Assembly (NCBI GenBank): GCA_934463165.1
Contig: CAKSJG010000006.1
Span: forward strand, 37,804 to 101,803
Direction of reading: 5' to 3'
DNA from: an uncultured Clostridia bacterium
Lineage (GTDB): Bacteria; Bacillota; Clostridia; UMGS1810
DNA: 64,000 nt
Shown here piece after piece: positions 34,834-44,557 of the stretch. The translations under genes and the position numbers were made by a program. Every line of letters starts with the position of its first letter. Positions within the stretch are counted from its first letter, which is position 1. The notes beneath the pieces are model-generated. The model was not told the DNA's origin and did not search any database. It saw nothing but the letters and a program-made list of their open reading frames with translations.

Positions 34834-35953
34834 TTATTTTCCAAGCTCACCCAAGCTTGCTTTTTTTAAGTATTCATTAATAAATCCGTCAAGGTCTCCG
34901 TCCATAACAGCGCCGATATTTCCCATTTCATAATTTGTGCGATGATCCTTAACAAGATTATAGGGATGAAAAACATATGATCTTATCTGGCTGCCCCATG
35001 CGATGTCTTTCTGTTCACCTTTTATGCTGTCCATCTTTTCCTGGTTTTCTTTTTCCTTAAGTTCAACAAGCTTTGATTTAAGCATTTTCATCGCATATTC
35101 CTTGTTCTTATGCTGTGAACGTTCATTCTGACATGTTACGACAATTCCCGTCGGGAAATGAGTTATTCTTATAGCAGAGCTTGTTTTGTTAATATGCTGA
35201 CCGCCAGCTCCGCTTGAACGGAATGTATCTACCCTTATGTCATCGGGATTGATTTCGATATCTATATCGTCATCTATTTCGGGCATAACCTCGGCGGACG
35301 CAAAGGATGTATGTCTTCTGCCGGATGCGTCAAACGGAGAAATGCGGACAAGTCTGTGAACACCTTTTTCACATTTGAGATATCCGTATGCATTCTCGCC
35401 CGATATAAGCAAAGTGACACTCTTTACGCCTGCTTCATCACCGGGAAGATAATCCATAATTTCAACTTTGAAATCACGTCTTTCAGCCCAGCGTGTATAC
35501 ATTCTGAGAAGCATGTCTACCCAGTCCTGAGCTTCTGTTCCGCCTGCGCCCGGATGAAGTGTCAGAATTGCATTGCACTTATCATACGGACCGGAGAGAA
35601 GCGCTTCAAGGGTCATTTCTTCTATTTTTGATTTTATCTGTTTTACGGCGTCAGTTATTTCACCGAGGAAAGATTCGTCATCCTCTTCGTTTGCCATGTC
35701 TATCATGACAAGTGAATCATCATAAAGAGAACGCAATTTTTGGTATTTTTCAACCTTATGCTGCAGGTCTTTGGTCTTTTTAAGAACCTTTTGACTGGTT
35801 TCCATATCATCCCAAAAACCCGGAGCCGCAGCCTGCTGCTGAAGATTTTCTATTTCACTTTCGCATCCTGCGATGTCAAAGTGAATCCCTCAAATCGTTT
35901 ATACTGCTTTCCATATTTTGTAATTCAATTTTGTATTCATCATATTGCAACAA
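34834..35953 (-). CDS. prfB: Peptide chain release factor 2, expressed by programmed +1 frameshift
   Basis: RF2 terminates translation at UGA and UAA. The first frame starts at TTG 35953, 6 bases after GGGGTG, and runs 25 codons to an in-frame TGA at 35878-35876 in the classic context CTTTGAC with an upstream GAGGG that acts as internal SD. Slipping +1 gives the next residues DIAGCESEIENL and joins the main frame (total about 372 residues). The GGQ motif is in SSGAGGQHINKTSS, and the domain for stop recognition and the conserved HPGAGGTEAQDW block are present. It autoregulates: low RF2 raises frameshifting. It lies 15 bp downstream of secA. Confidence 0.95.
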
Positions 35954-35968
35954 TATAATCACCCCTTT

Positions 35969-38704
35969 TTATCTGCCGCAGCATTTTTTGTATTTAAGAC
36001 CCGAGCCGCAAGGACACGGATCATTTCTGCCGATTTTTACACCTTTTCTGACGGGTTGTTTTTTTACCGAACCGTCATCGGAGCCGCCGGACGCAGCCGT
36101 CGGCTTTGCAACCTGTTCGCGCTGCATATTATTTTCAATACGAACATGATACAACAGACGAATCACATCCTCGGTTATAGCCTGAAGCATAGCTTCATAC
36201 ATGGTATAACCCTCTTCTTTATATTCAATGATAGGATCACGCTGAGCATAAGCCCTGAGACCAATACCCTGCTTAAGTCTTTCCATATCGTCTATCTGAT
36301 CCATCCATTTGCTGTCAACAACCTTGAGAAGAATAATTCTTTCAAGTTCTCTCATGCGCTCCGAACCAAATTCCTCTTCACGTTTTTCGTATTCTCTCTC
36401 GGCAATCTCATTAAGCGTTTCAATAAGATCATCACGCGTAAGCGATTCGATATCTTCTTTTGAATAGCTAAGCTCGCCCTCGGGCACAAAGAACTGTTCA
36501 ACATAATCGATAAGGCCTGCGATATTCCAATTTTCGGGGTATTGCTCCCCTGCTATATACTGATCGACAGTAAGAGAAATGAATGACTCAATCTGCTTTT
36601 TTATGCTCTGTTTAAGGTCAATTCCGTCAAGAACCTGATTACGCTGCTCATATATCTTCTGACGCTGAATATTCATTACGTCATCATATTCAAGGACGTT
36701 CTTTCGAGCCTGGAAATTATTGCCCTCAACCGTTCTCTGCGCTCTTTCGATTGCAGAGGTAAGCATTCCGGCCTCAATTGCTTCATCATCACCGAGACCG
36801 AGAGCATCTACCATACCGCGCAGCCTCTGAGATCCGAATTTACGCAGAAGATCATCTTCAAGAGAAAGATAAAATCTTGATTCACCGACATCACCCTGAC
36901 GACCGGAACGACCGCGGAGCTGATTGTCTATACGGCGCGACTCATGGCGCTCTGTGCCTATAATAAACAGACCGCCCGCTTTTATAACCTCATCGCGTTC
37001 CGCTTTGATTTCTTCTTTGTATTTATCATAGAGTTCTTTATATTTTGCACGCGCTTCAAGAATTTCATCATCATCCGTATCTGAAAATCCTGTTGATTCA
37101 AGAATCATTTCGGGGCTGTAGCCCAAGCGCTCCATCTCTTTTTTTGCAAGAAACTCCGCATTACCTCCAAGCATGATATCGGTTCCTCGGCCTGCCATAT
37201 TGGTTGCAATTGTAACAGCGCCTTTTTTACCTGCCTGGGCAATGATTTCAGCCTCTTTTTCATGGAATTTGGCATTTAACACTTCATGCCGGATTCCGTT
37301 TTTCTTAAGCATTTTGCTTAAAAGCTCCGATTTTTCGATTGTTACCGTGCCGACAAGAACCGGCTGACCTTTTTCATGGCATGCAATTATTTGCTTGATT
37401 ACGGCATTGAATTTTGCATTTTCGGTTTTATAAACACTGTCGGGATGGTCGATACGAACCATAGGCTCGTTTGTCGGAATAACAACAACGTCAAGCTTGT
37501 ATATAGCGTTAAATTCTTCCTGTTCGGTTTCTGCGGTACCCGTCATACCCGAAAGTTTGTTATACAGTCTGAAAAAGTTCTGGAAGGTTATCGTTGCAAG
37601 GGTCTTACTCTCTCTTGCTACTTTAACACCCTCTTTGGCTTCAATAGCCTGATGCAATCCGTCGTTATATCTTCTGCCGTGCATAAGACGACCTGTAAAT
37701 TCGTCAACAATTATTACCTCTCCGTCTTTTACAACGTAATCAATATCTCTGTGCATAACACCGCGTGCGCGGATTGCCTGATTAATATGATGCAAAAGAG
37801 TGATATTTTCGGGATCAGATAAGTTTTCGACATTAAACACCTTTTCTGCCTTTTTAACGCCCTTGGATGTAAGTGTTGCGGTATTTGCTTTTTCGTCAAT
37901 AATGTAGTCAGCGTCTATATCTTCATCTTCCTGCTCTTTTGAATCGGTTTCAACAACCTTTATTGACTTTAAAGAAGCGGCAAATCTGTCTGCAAGAGTA
38001 TAAAGCTCCGTTGACTGCTCACCCATACCCGATATGATAAGAGGAGTTCTCGCTTCATCGATAAGTATTGAATCCACCTCGTCGACAACAACAAAGTTAT
38101 GCCCCTTACACTGAACAACATCTTTTTTATAAATAACCATGTTGTCACGCAGATAGTCAAAACCGAATTCGTTGTTTGTGCCGTATGTTATGTCACAGGC
38201 ATATGCCTCTCTCCTGTCGGCAGGCATTTTATCGTGAACAATCAGACCTACCGTAAGGCCGAGAAAACGGTGAATCTTACCCATTTGCTCGCTGTCTCGT
38301 TTTGCAAGGTAGTCATTGACCGTTACAACATGCACGCCATCGCCGGTGAGTGCATTAAGATAGCACGGAAGAGTTGCAACAAGTGTTTTACCTTCACCTG
38401 TTTTCATCTCAGCTATTCTGCCCTGATGAAGGACAATTCCGCCTATAAGCTGAACATCAAAATGGCGCATTCCGAGAACTCTTGACGACGCTTCTCTTAC
38501 AACGGCAAAAGCCTCGGGAAGAATATCGTCCAGAGTCTCCCCTGCTGCCAGACGTGATTTAAACTCATCGGTTTTTGCGCGGAGCTCGGAATCGCTCAAT
38601 TTTTTTATTTCGGGTTCCAGACTGTTTATCTGCTTTACAATCGGCATAATACGCTTGATTTCTCTTGAACTGTATGAGCCGAATATTTTCTCTATAAGTT
38701 TCAT
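35969..38704 (-). CDS. secA: Protein translocase ATPase SecA
   Basis: 911 residues; the motor that drives preproteins through SecYEG. Walker A region EMKTGEGKTLVATLP near residue 100, DEVDSILIDEARTPLI (DEAD-like motif), the preprotein-crosslinking domain, second helicase domain with ATNMAGRGTDIMLGG and RGRSGRQGD, helical scaffold, and a C-terminal zinc-binding SEC-C motif CPCGSGLKYKKCCGR that contacts SecB or ribosomes. Length is as expected. It is first in an apparent secA-prfB-isomerase operon with its own promoter. Confidence 0.97.
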   Translation of the reverse strand: MKLIEKIFGSYSSREIKRIMPIVKQINSLEPEIKKLSDSELRAKTDEFKSRLAAGETLDDILPEAFAVVREASSRVLGMRHFDVQLIGGIVLHQGRIAEMKTGEGKTLVATLPCYLNALTGDGVHVVTVNDYLAKRDSEQMGKIHRFLGLTVGLIVHDKMPADRREAYACDITYGTNNEFGFDYLRDNMVIYKKDVVQCKGHNFVVVDEVDSILIDEARTPLIISGMGEQSTELYTLADRFAASLKSIKVVETDSKEQEDEDIDADYIIDEKANTATLTSKGVKKAEKVFNVENLSDPENITLLHHINQAIRARGVMHRDIDYVVKDGEVIIVDEFTGRLMHGRRYNDGLHQAIEAKEGVKVARESKTLATITFQNFFRLYNKLSGMTGTAETEQEEFNAIYKLDVVVIPTNEPMVRIDHPDSVYKTENAKFNAVIKQIIACHEKGQPVLVGTVTIEKSELLSKMLKKNGIRHEVLNAKFHEKEAEIIAQAGKKGAVTIATNMAGRGTDIMLGGNAEFLAKKEMERLGYSPEMILESTGFSDTDDDEILEARAKYKELYDKYKEEIKAERDEVIKAGGLFIIGTERHESRRIDNQLRGRSGRQGDVGESRFYLSLEDDLLRKFGSQRLRGMVDALGLGDDEAIEAGMLTSAIERAQRTVEGNNFQARKNVLEYDDVMNIQRQKIYEQRNQVLDGIDLKQSIKKQIESFISLTVDQYIAGEQYPENWNIAGLIDYVEQFFVPEGELSYSKEDIESLTRDDLIETLNEIAEREYEKREEEFGSERMRELERIILLKVVDSKWMDQIDDMERLKQGIGLRAYAQRDPIIEYKEEGYTMYEAMLQAITEDVIRLLYHVRIENNMQREQVAKPTAASGGSDDGSVKKQPVRKGVKIGRNDPCPCGSGLKYKKCCGR

Positions 38705-38764
38705 TATATTTCACCCCTTCGTGATAATAATAAGATTATATATAAATTTTTACATATATCATAT

Positions 38765-38793
38765 ATTATACCAATAAATTCCGATAATAACAA
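38765..38793 (-). promoter_or_regulatory. Promoter of secA
   Basis: On the minus strand: TTGTTA (38793-38788), 17-bp spacer, TATAAT (38770-38765), about 60 bp upstream of secA. Confidence 0.6.
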
Positions 38794-38861
38794 TACCTTT
38801 TTTGAAATTTGTTAATTTTTTTTGCCTTTTAAATAATTCATACAAATTATCAATAAAAATA

Positions 38862-38890
38862 TTGACTACGGTAATAAATTGTTATACAAT
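38862..38890 (+). promoter_or_regulatory. Promoter of the nucleosidase gene
   Basis: TTGACT (38862-38867), 17-bp spacer, TACAAT (38885-38890), 35 bp before the start codon. Confidence 0.7.
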
Positions 38891-38924
38891 ATTTAAAAAG
38901 ATAAATTTATCGGGAGGGAAAAAT

Positions 38925-39599
38925 ATGATTGGAATAATCGGTGCAATGGATGTTGAAGTACGCGGAATTGTAACGAACATTGCAGAGCCTGTAAAGAATA
39001 CCGTCGGAAACATTGAATTTACAAGCGGAACGCTTTACGGAAAAGAAGTTGTATGCGCTATGTGCAACCCGGGGAAAGTAAACGCGGCAATGTGCGCACA
39101 AATAATGATTTTAAAATACAACCCTGAAATAATAATCAATTCCGGTGTTGCGGGTTCACTTACGGACAGTCTGAGAGTATTTGATGTCGCAATTGCAAAA
39201 AATGTTGTACAGCATGATTCTGACCTGACTGCGTTCGGCTCAAAAAAAGGTTACATAGAAGGACCGGACAGAATATTTTTTGAATGTGACGAAAGAGCTG
39301 TAAAACTTCTTGAAAAAACGTGCACGGGAGAAAATTACCTTGTAGGCACAATAGCAACCGGGGATATTTTTGTGAGCGAAGAAAGAGTGAAAGCAAAAAT
39401 AAAAAATAAATTCGGTGCAATTGCCTGCGAAATGGAAGGCGGCGCAATCGCTCACGTCTGCTTTATGAATAACGTTAAATTTGCTGTTATAAGAATAATT
39501 TCCGACGGTTCAAGCAATGTTGATTATGTTACCTTTAAGAAAGAATCGTCGGAGCAGTCGGTAAATCTTTTAAAAGAATTTATTAAAATGTATGAATGA
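38925..39599 (+). CDS. mtnN: 5'-methylthioadenosine/S-adenosylhomocysteine nucleosidase
   Basis: 224 residues. Splits MTA and SAH to adenine plus the thioribose product, in methionine salvage and methyl recycling. ATG 38925 lies 7 bases after GGGAGG; longer upstream starts have no SD. Family blocks: IGIIGAMDVEVRGI at the start, NSGVAGSLTDSLRVFDVAIA, ATGDIFVSEERV, ACEMEGGAIAHVC (the Glu/Met/Glu substrate site) and RIISDGSSN with the catalytic Asp. Length normal. It has its own promoter and terminator. Confidence 0.93.
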   Translation: MIGIIGAMDVEVRGIVTNIAEPVKNTVGNIEFTSGTLYGKEVVCAMCNPGKVNAAMCAQIMILKYNPEIIINSGVAGSLTDSLRVFDVAIAKNVVQHDSDLTAFGSKKGYIEGPDRIFFECDERAVKLLEKTCTGENYLVGTIATGDIFVSEERVKAKIKNKFGAIACEMEGGAIAHVCFMNNVKFAVIRIISDGSSNVDYVTFKKESSEQSVNLLKEFIKMYE

Positions 39600-39604
39600 A
39601 GCAC

Positions 39605-39637
39605 AAAAACCTGATTCGACCATTGAATCAGGTTTTT
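39605..39637. terminator. Bidirectional terminator after mtnN
   Basis: Perfect 13-bp stem (39605-39617 with 39625-39637), 7-nt loop, A-run left and T-run right; also terminates the convergent TPM gene. Confidence 0.88.
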
Positions 39638-39642
39638 ATAAT

Positions 39643-40419
39643 TTAAAATCCGCGTGAGCCTCCGCCGCCGCCAAAGCTGCCGCCTCCGCCGAAACTTCCT
39701 CCGCCGCTTCTTCCGCCGAAACCGCCGCTTCTTCCGCCGCCAAAGCCTCCGTAAAATCCGCCGCCGCGGTAACCGCCGCTTCCGCCGCCTTTGCCGTTGC
39801 CGCGTTTTACCGCTGCTGCAACCACAATAATCATAAATACAGCCGAAATGATTATACCTACGGGATCAAGGTCATCGTCTTCATCGGTGTCAGTCTCTGC
39901 AGGTACTGCGTCGCTCGGAACCTCCATATCATATTCTTTATAAACTTCCTGCAAAACAGCCTTATACAGGTTAAGTATGCCGCTGTCAAAATCATCGTCC
40001 TTAAGATACGGAATCGCATAATTATCCATAAGGCGGCCCGCTTTTGAATCGGGAATTGCACCTTCAAGGCCGTAGCCGACTTCTATGTCAAGCTTACGTT
40101 CCGATACGGCAAGAAATATAAGCACGCCATTATTTTTTTTGCTGCCTATTTTCCATTTTCTGCCGAGTTCAAGAGCATATTCACGCTCATTTTTTCCGCC
40201 CATATCCTTAACCGTTGCAACAACAACCTGTGCTTCCGTTTTGTCGCAGAGCTGCTTCGAATTGGCAACAATAAATTTTTCGGTCGAATCGGAAAGCACA
40301 TCGCCGTAATCGGCAGCATAAAAATCCTTTGTTGCTTCGGGATATCCCGAGCAATATCCGATAAGTGAAGATGACAGCACAGTGACAGCCGCAAAGAATA
40401 CAATTAACAGTTTTTTCAT
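39643..40419 (-). CDS. TPM-domain membrane protein with Gly-rich tail (YgcG-like)
   Basis: 258 residues. Signal peptide (KKLLIVFFAAVTVLSSSLI), an extracytoplasmic TPM domain (FYAADYGDVLSDSTEKFIV, ALELGRKWKIGSKKNNGVLI, KLDIEVGYGLEGAIPDSKAG; residues about 30-165), one membrane helix (PVGIIISAVFMIIVVAAA) and a long Gly/Ser/Phe-rich end (GGFGGRSGGGSFGGGGS). TPM proteins pair with LemA in many bacteria; suggested roles include membrane repair or phosphatase activity, none proven here. It lies 9 bp after lemA. Confidence 0.85.
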   Translation of the reverse strand: MKKLLIVFFAAVTVLSSSLIGYCSGYPEATKDFYAADYGDVLSDSTEKFIVANSKQLCDKTEAQVVVATVKDMGGKNEREYALELGRKWKIGSKKNNGVLIFLAVSERKLDIEVGYGLEGAIPDSKAGRLMDNYAIPYLKDDDFDSGILNLYKAVLQEVYKEYDMEVPSDAVPAETDTDEDDDLDPVGIIISAVFMIIVVAAAVKRGNGKGGGSGGYRGGGFYGGFGGGRSGGFGGRSGGGSFGGGGSFGGGGGSRGF

Positions 40420-40428
40420 AATATCCCC

Positions 40429-40992
40429 TTAAAATTCAACTTTCGGAACCTGCTTTGACTCTTCGCTTGCCTTAAAGTATTCAACCGAATCAAAACCGAA
40501 CATTTTTGCAAGTATAACCTTCGGGAATTTTTTTATTGAAGCATTATACAATTTCGCAGCTTCGTTATAATCTTTTCTTGCAACGGCTATTCGGTTTTCA
40601 GTGCCGGAAAGCTCATCTGTCAGAGCAGTAAATTGCGTATCGGCTTTGAGTTCCGGATAATTTTCGGCAACCATTAAGAGTCTGCTGATTGCTCCCGAAA
40701 GCTCGGAATCCGCTTCAACGGTGTCTTTTGTGCTGCTTGCACCAGCAAGCTTTGCACGTGCATCAGAAACCTCACTGAATACCTCGCTTTCATGCGAAGC
40801 GTAACCCTTAACCGAATTTACAATATTCGGGATAAGGTCATTTCTTCTCTGAAGATAGGTATCGATAGTTGAAAACTTTTCGTCAACCTCAGATTTTGAT
40901 GATACAAGAGAGTTATATCCGAAAATACACGAAAGAGCAATCACTGCTATTACGGCAACAATTGCAATTATAATTTTATTGCTTTTTGTCAT
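40429..40992 (-). CDS. lemA: LemA-family protein
   Basis: 187 residues. One N-terminal membrane helix (IIIAIVAVIAVIALSCIFGY) and a coiled four-helix body: SEVDEKFSTIDTYLQRRNDL, PNIVNSVKGYASHESEVFSE, LLMVAENYPELKADTQFTAL and RIAVARKDYNEAAKLYNASI, ending in FPKVILAKMFGF; these are near-diagnostic for LemA. Function unclear; it forms a conserved operon with the TPM protein, as here. Confidence 0.93.
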   Translation of the reverse strand: MTKSNKIIIAIVAVIAVIALSCIFGYNSLVSSKSEVDEKFSTIDTYLQRRNDLIPNIVNSVKGYASHESEVFSEVSDARAKLAGASSTKDTVEADSELSGAISRLLMVAENYPELKADTQFTALTDELSGTENRIAVARKDYNEAAKLYNASIKKFPKVILAKMFGFDSVEYFKASEESKQVPKVEF

Positions 40993-41023
40993 TATTAATT
41001 CGCCTGCCTTTTCATTTTTTTAT

Positions 41024-41052
41024 ATTATACTACATATCTACGACCAATTCAA
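41024..41052 (-). promoter_or_regulatory. Promoter of lemA-TPM
   Basis: On the minus strand: TTGAAT (41052-41047), 17-bp spacer, TATAAT (41029-41024). Confidence 0.75.
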
Positions 41053-41070
41053 TAACTTTAATAAAAAAAT

Positions 41071-41099
41071 TTGATTTTGATATAATTTTATGCTATAAT
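41071..41099 (+). promoter_or_regulatory. Promoter of the IbrA/IbrB-like pair
   Basis: TTGATT (41071-41076), 17-bp spacer, TATAAT (41094-41099). Divergent with the lemA promoter 20 bp away. Confidence 0.72.
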
Positions 41100-41146
41100 T
41101 TTAAAGACACATAATTCGACAGCAAAAGGACGTGGCATAATTATCC

Positions 41147-42463
41147 ATGAAAAAATATCTTGATGAAAACGTATATGAAATGCTTTTAAAAAGACTGAAT
41201 TATATTTTTTCGGAATTTGAAAATATATATATATCATTCAGCGGAGGGAAAGACAGCTCACTTCTTCTTAATATACTTATGGATTTCAGACGAAAAAACT
41301 TTCCCGACAGAACCGTCGGAATTTTTCATCAGGATTTTGAAGCACAATACAGCGTAACAACAGATTACATAACAAAAACAATGAAAAAATACGAGGATGA
41401 GGCTGAGCTTTATTGGGTATGCCTGCCTATGGCAACAAGGACGGCGCTGAGCAGTTATGAAATGTATTGGTATCCGTGGGACGATATGAAAAAAGATTCA
41501 TGGGTAAGAGAAATGCCCGATTATCCTTATGTGATTAACATTAACAATCCGTTTGACAATTATAAATACAAAATGCCTCAGGAGGATCTGGCAAAGCAGT
41601 TCGGAAGATATTATAAAAATATTCACGGAAAGAAAAAGACGGTATGCCTGCTTGGGATGAGAGCGGATGAATCGCTTGCAAGATACAGCGGATTTGTAAA
41701 TAAGAGATACGACTATAACGGAGAATGCTGGATAACAAAGCAGTTTAAAGATGTGTGGTGCGCGTCTCCGCTTTATGACTGGACTACGGCAGATGTGTGG
41801 ACGGCATATTACAAATTTAATTATGATTACAACAAGCTGTATGACCTGTATTACAAAGCAGGACTTAAACCCGATCAGATGCGCGTTGCATCTCCGTTTA
41901 ATGACAGCGCAAAAGAAAGTCTGAATCTTTACAGAATAATAGACCCCGAAATATGGACAAAGCTCGTCGGCAGAGTCAGAGGCGCAAACTTTACGTCTAT
42001 CTATGCCAAAACAAAAGCTATGGGATACAGAAACGTCACCTTGCCGGACGGACACACATGGAAATCATTTACATATTTTTTGCTTGATACCCTGCCCTGC
42101 AGAATGAAAAAAAATTATGTCAATAAATTTAACACATCTATAGAATTCTGGCACAATACGGGCGGCGGACTTTCGGAAGAAACAATAAAAGAGCTTCTTG
42201 ATCACGGATATAAGATACGGCGAAACGGAGTATCAAACTATACTCTCGACAAAAAATCAAGAGTGGTTTTTTACGGAAAAATACCCGATAACACAGATGA
42301 TATAAAATCATCGAAGGATATACCGAGTTGGAAAAGAATGTGCTATTGCATATTGAAAAATGACCACATATGCAGATTTATGGGATTCGGATTAAACAGA
42401 GACGAACAAAAGAAGATTGAAATTATAAAAGAGAAATACGGAGGTATGCTCAATGACAAGTGA
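41147..42463 (+). CDS. PAPS-reductase/DUF3440 protein, IbrA-like
   Basis: 438 residues. An N-terminal adenylyl-binding PP-loop IYISFSGGKDSSLLLN near residue 30 and further PAPS-reductase-family features (VGIFHQDFEAQYS, LLGMRADESLARYSG near residue 165, SPLYDWTTADVWTAYY). The C-terminal half is the DUF3440 type (LPDGHTWKSFTYFLLDTLPC and SWKRMCYCILKNDHICRF). The best match is the IbrA/YbdN group, whose E. coli members act with IbrB to control surface-protein genes; DndC and sulfonucleotide reductases are more distant. The ATG has a weak SD. It overlaps the ParB-like gene by 11 bp. Confidence 0.8.
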   Translation: MKKYLDENVYEMLLKRLNYIFSEFENIYISFSGGKDSSLLLNILMDFRRKNFPDRTVGIFHQDFEAQYSVTTDYITKTMKKYEDEAELYWVCLPMATRTALSSYEMYWYPWDDMKKDSWVREMPDYPYVININNPFDNYKYKMPQEDLAKQFGRYYKNIHGKKKTVCLLGMRADESLARYSGFVNKRYDYNGECWITKQFKDVWCASPLYDWTTADVWTAYYKFNYDYNKLYDLYYKAGLKPDQMRVASPFNDSAKESLNLYRIIDPEIWTKLVGRVRGANFTSIYAKTKAMGYRNVTLPDGHTWKSFTYFLLDTLPCRMKKNYVNKFNTSIEFWHNTGGGLSEETIKELLDHGYKIRRNGVSNYTLDKKSRVVFYGKIPDNTDDIKSSKDIPSWKRMCYCILKNDHICRFMGFGLNRDEQKKIEIIKEKYGGMLNDK

Positions 42464-42980
42464 TTTTAAAAGCCCTGTATACAATATTATTTCCGTTCCG
42501 TTTGAAAAAATAGAACCGAACACATATAACCCGAATGTTGTTGCACCGCCCGAAATGGAGCTTCTTTATGACAGCATCAAAAGCGACGGATATACAATGC
42601 CCATCGTTTGCTATTATGACAAGGGCAGAGACAAATATATAATTGTCGACGGCTTCCACAGATACAGAGTTATGAAGGATCATATTGATATTTATGAACG
42701 TGAAAACGGGAGAATGCCTGTTTCCGTAATATGCAAGCCGCTTTCGCAAAGAATGGCAAGTACAGTGCGCCACAATCGGGCAAGAGGCTCACATAAGGTT
42801 GACCTTATGAGCAATATCATAAAAGAGCTTCATGATATCGGAAGGTCAGACGCATGGATATCGAAACACCTCGGAATGGACAGAGATGAAATACTCAGGC
42901 TGAAACAGATAACCGGACTCGCGGCACTGTTTAAAGACAAAGAATTCGGGAAAGCATGGATACCGGCGGATAAGGAGTAA
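42453..42980 (+). CDS. ParB-like nuclease-domain protein, IbrB-like
   Basis: 175 residues. The ParB/Srx-type fold is clear: IEPNTYNPNVVAPPEMELLY, SIKSDGYTMPIVCYYD and YIIVDGFHRYRVMKD (CTP/ATP-binding region of ParB-like proteins). A basic helical part (MASTVRHNRARGSHKVDLMS) and a second short region for binding (ISKHLGMDRDEILRLKQITG, HTH-like) follow. Such proteins pair with a PAPS-reductase-like partner as IbrA/IbrB (YbdN/YbdM). Translational coupling by the 11-bp overlap supports a two-protein unit. Confidence 0.8.
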   Translation: MTSDFKSPVYNIISVPFEKIEPNTYNPNVVAPPEMELLYDSIKSDGYTMPIVCYYDKGRDKYIIVDGFHRYRVMKDHIDIYERENGRMPVSVICKPLSQRMASTVRHNRARGSHKVDLMSNIIKELHDIGRSDAWISKHLGMDRDEILRLKQITGLAALFKDKEFGKAWIPADKE

Positions 42981-43000
42981 TTATTATCCGCCGGTATTTT
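42960..43000 (+). terminator. Terminator overlapping the end of the ParB-like gene
   Basis: Perfect 14-bp stem (42960-42973 with 42984-42997), followed by TTTT. Its left arm lies inside the last codons of the ParB-like gene. Confidence 0.75.
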
Positions 43001-44260
43001 CTATATTTCATCATTTATTATTCTTGCTTCTGTATAAAAACGCTTGTCGCACGCCTCCCCCATGGAAAATGTCTTTCTTGGAAGCGCTCCGTCAAGTATA
43101 ACCGTTTTGAACAAATCATTCTTATTCATTGCATCAAAAACAAATCCGCATGAATTTTTATCCCTGCTTAAGTTTTTAACTACATCTTTACCGTGAATAT
43201 AATCAACCTCGCCGCCGTTTTTGCGTATGTATTCGTCTATGAAATTCTGAATTGTACCAACGGTAAGATTGGCTGTCGGTTTCGTAATATATAAAGTTTC
43301 TTCGGAATCTCCGCTTACAAATACGAATTTTTGACCGATATCGTTTTTTTCGGGAGAAGATATTTTCATAAGCTCTCTTTTTATTTTTTCGGAATCAATA
43401 TTAAACATTACACGGTGAATAGCCTCAAATTCAAGAGAATCGTCATGAAGATTGACAATTTCCGCAAGTGCATAGCGCGCAGGCATTGAAAGCGCCTTTT
43501 CGCCGTATTTCTTTTTGACTTCGTTATAATATTCCTTGGCTGTTGCCAAAGAATGATTGCCGTCTCCCACTGCAAAGACGAGCGGATTTTTATTTTTAAC
43601 GGAATATTTGTCTTCAAAATATTCTTTGTCCGAAAAGGCTTCAAGCTTTTTTTCAACGTAATCCGCAAGTTCGTCATTTAATAAATAACCCTTTAAATGA
43701 CCCGAATCCATCATAAGATCAAAATCATAAATCAATTCCATTTCACTTTTTTTCTCATTAAGATATTCCAATATTTCTTTTTTTCTGTCGTCAATAAGTA
43801 TCATGACATGCGGAAGCTCAAGCTTGGCATTCATCCTGACTTTTAATCTCGGAGGGATCCTCTCGCTCACGGTTCCTTCGGTTGCACGCACGGGCGATTC
43901 ACTGCCCTTTGAATAATCGTAATCCTCAAGATCCGCGGCGCCGATTATTCCGCGTCTGATTTTACCGTTTTTAAGAGTTCTTTCGACATATATATAACAG
44001 TTCCGATAAGTCTTAAAAATGCCGTCACTTATATATTTTTTCATTTGAGCATTTATATTTTCCGTCCTTTTTTCACATTCATCGCTTTCGAGATAAACCT
44101 CCGGAAGAATAATATTAAGCGCTGTCGGTTTTCCGTTTGTCTCTTTTTCAGCTTCTTTCCAATATTCGGGCTGTGACGTATACTGATCGCATGCGACAAC
44201 GCTCCATGCCGTCATATCTATACCCCGTGGAATTAAAATATCTGCTCTGTTAAAAGTCAT
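43001..44260 (-). CDS. DUF1015-family protein
   Basis: About 419 residues. The N terminus (FNRADILIPRGIDMTAWSVV, then CDQYTSQPEYW) and later blocks (SERIPPRLKVRMNAKLELPH, FAVGDGNHSLATAKEYYNEV, YALAEIVNLHDDSLEFEAIH) are those of the DUF1015 family, sometimes annotated as SerC-like or HTH-containing without proof. I choose ATG 44260, 9 bases after GGAG. The GDGNHS motif is the most conserved part of the family and might be a metal site. Function is not established. It is monocistronic. Confidence 0.85.
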   Translation of the reverse strand: MTFNRADILIPRGIDMTAWSVVACDQYTSQPEYWKEAEKETNGKPTALNIILPEVYLESDECEKRTENINAQMKKYISDGIFKTYRNCYIYVERTLKNGKIRRGIIGAADLEDYDYSKGSESPVRATEGTVSERIPPRLKVRMNAKLELPHVMILIDDRKKEILEYLNEKKSEMELIYDFDLMMDSGHLKGYLLNDELADYVEKKLEAFSDKEYFEDKYSVKNKNPLVFAVGDGNHSLATAKEYYNEVKKKYGEKALSMPARYALAEIVNLHDDSLEFEAIHRVMFNIDSEKIKRELMKISSPEKNDIGQKFVFVSGDSEETLYITKPTANLTVGTIQNFIDEYIRKNGGEVDYIHGKDVVKNLSRDKNSCGFVFDAMNKNDLFKTVILDGALPRKTFSMGEACDKRFYTEARIINDEI

Positions 44261-44360
44261 ATGCATACACTCCAATTATTTTATTCATAAACTAATTATA
44301 CATGATTTTAAAAATTTTTCAAGAGCAAATTAAAAAATTCAATTATATCGGCGATTATTG

Positions 44361-44389
44361 TTGTAAACTTTTTATATATGTGATATACT
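44361..44389 (+). promoter_or_regulatory. Possible promoter of the epimerase-hydrolase pair
   Basis: TTGTAA (44361-44366), 17-bp spacer, TATACT (44384-44389). A second TATAAT-like box near 44478 lacks a good -35. Confidence 0.4.
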
Positions 44390-44557
44390 GATTCCAAGAA
44401 AATTTTTCGTTTTAAAATTATGTGAATATAGTCATATTTATTGTTAATATTTTAATAGAACGAAAAATGTTATTCTGATATAATTAGAGTGCAGTGAATT
44501 TTTATGTATTATCATTCGGCTTATGCAAGGTTATATCATAAAAATACGGAGGGTAAA

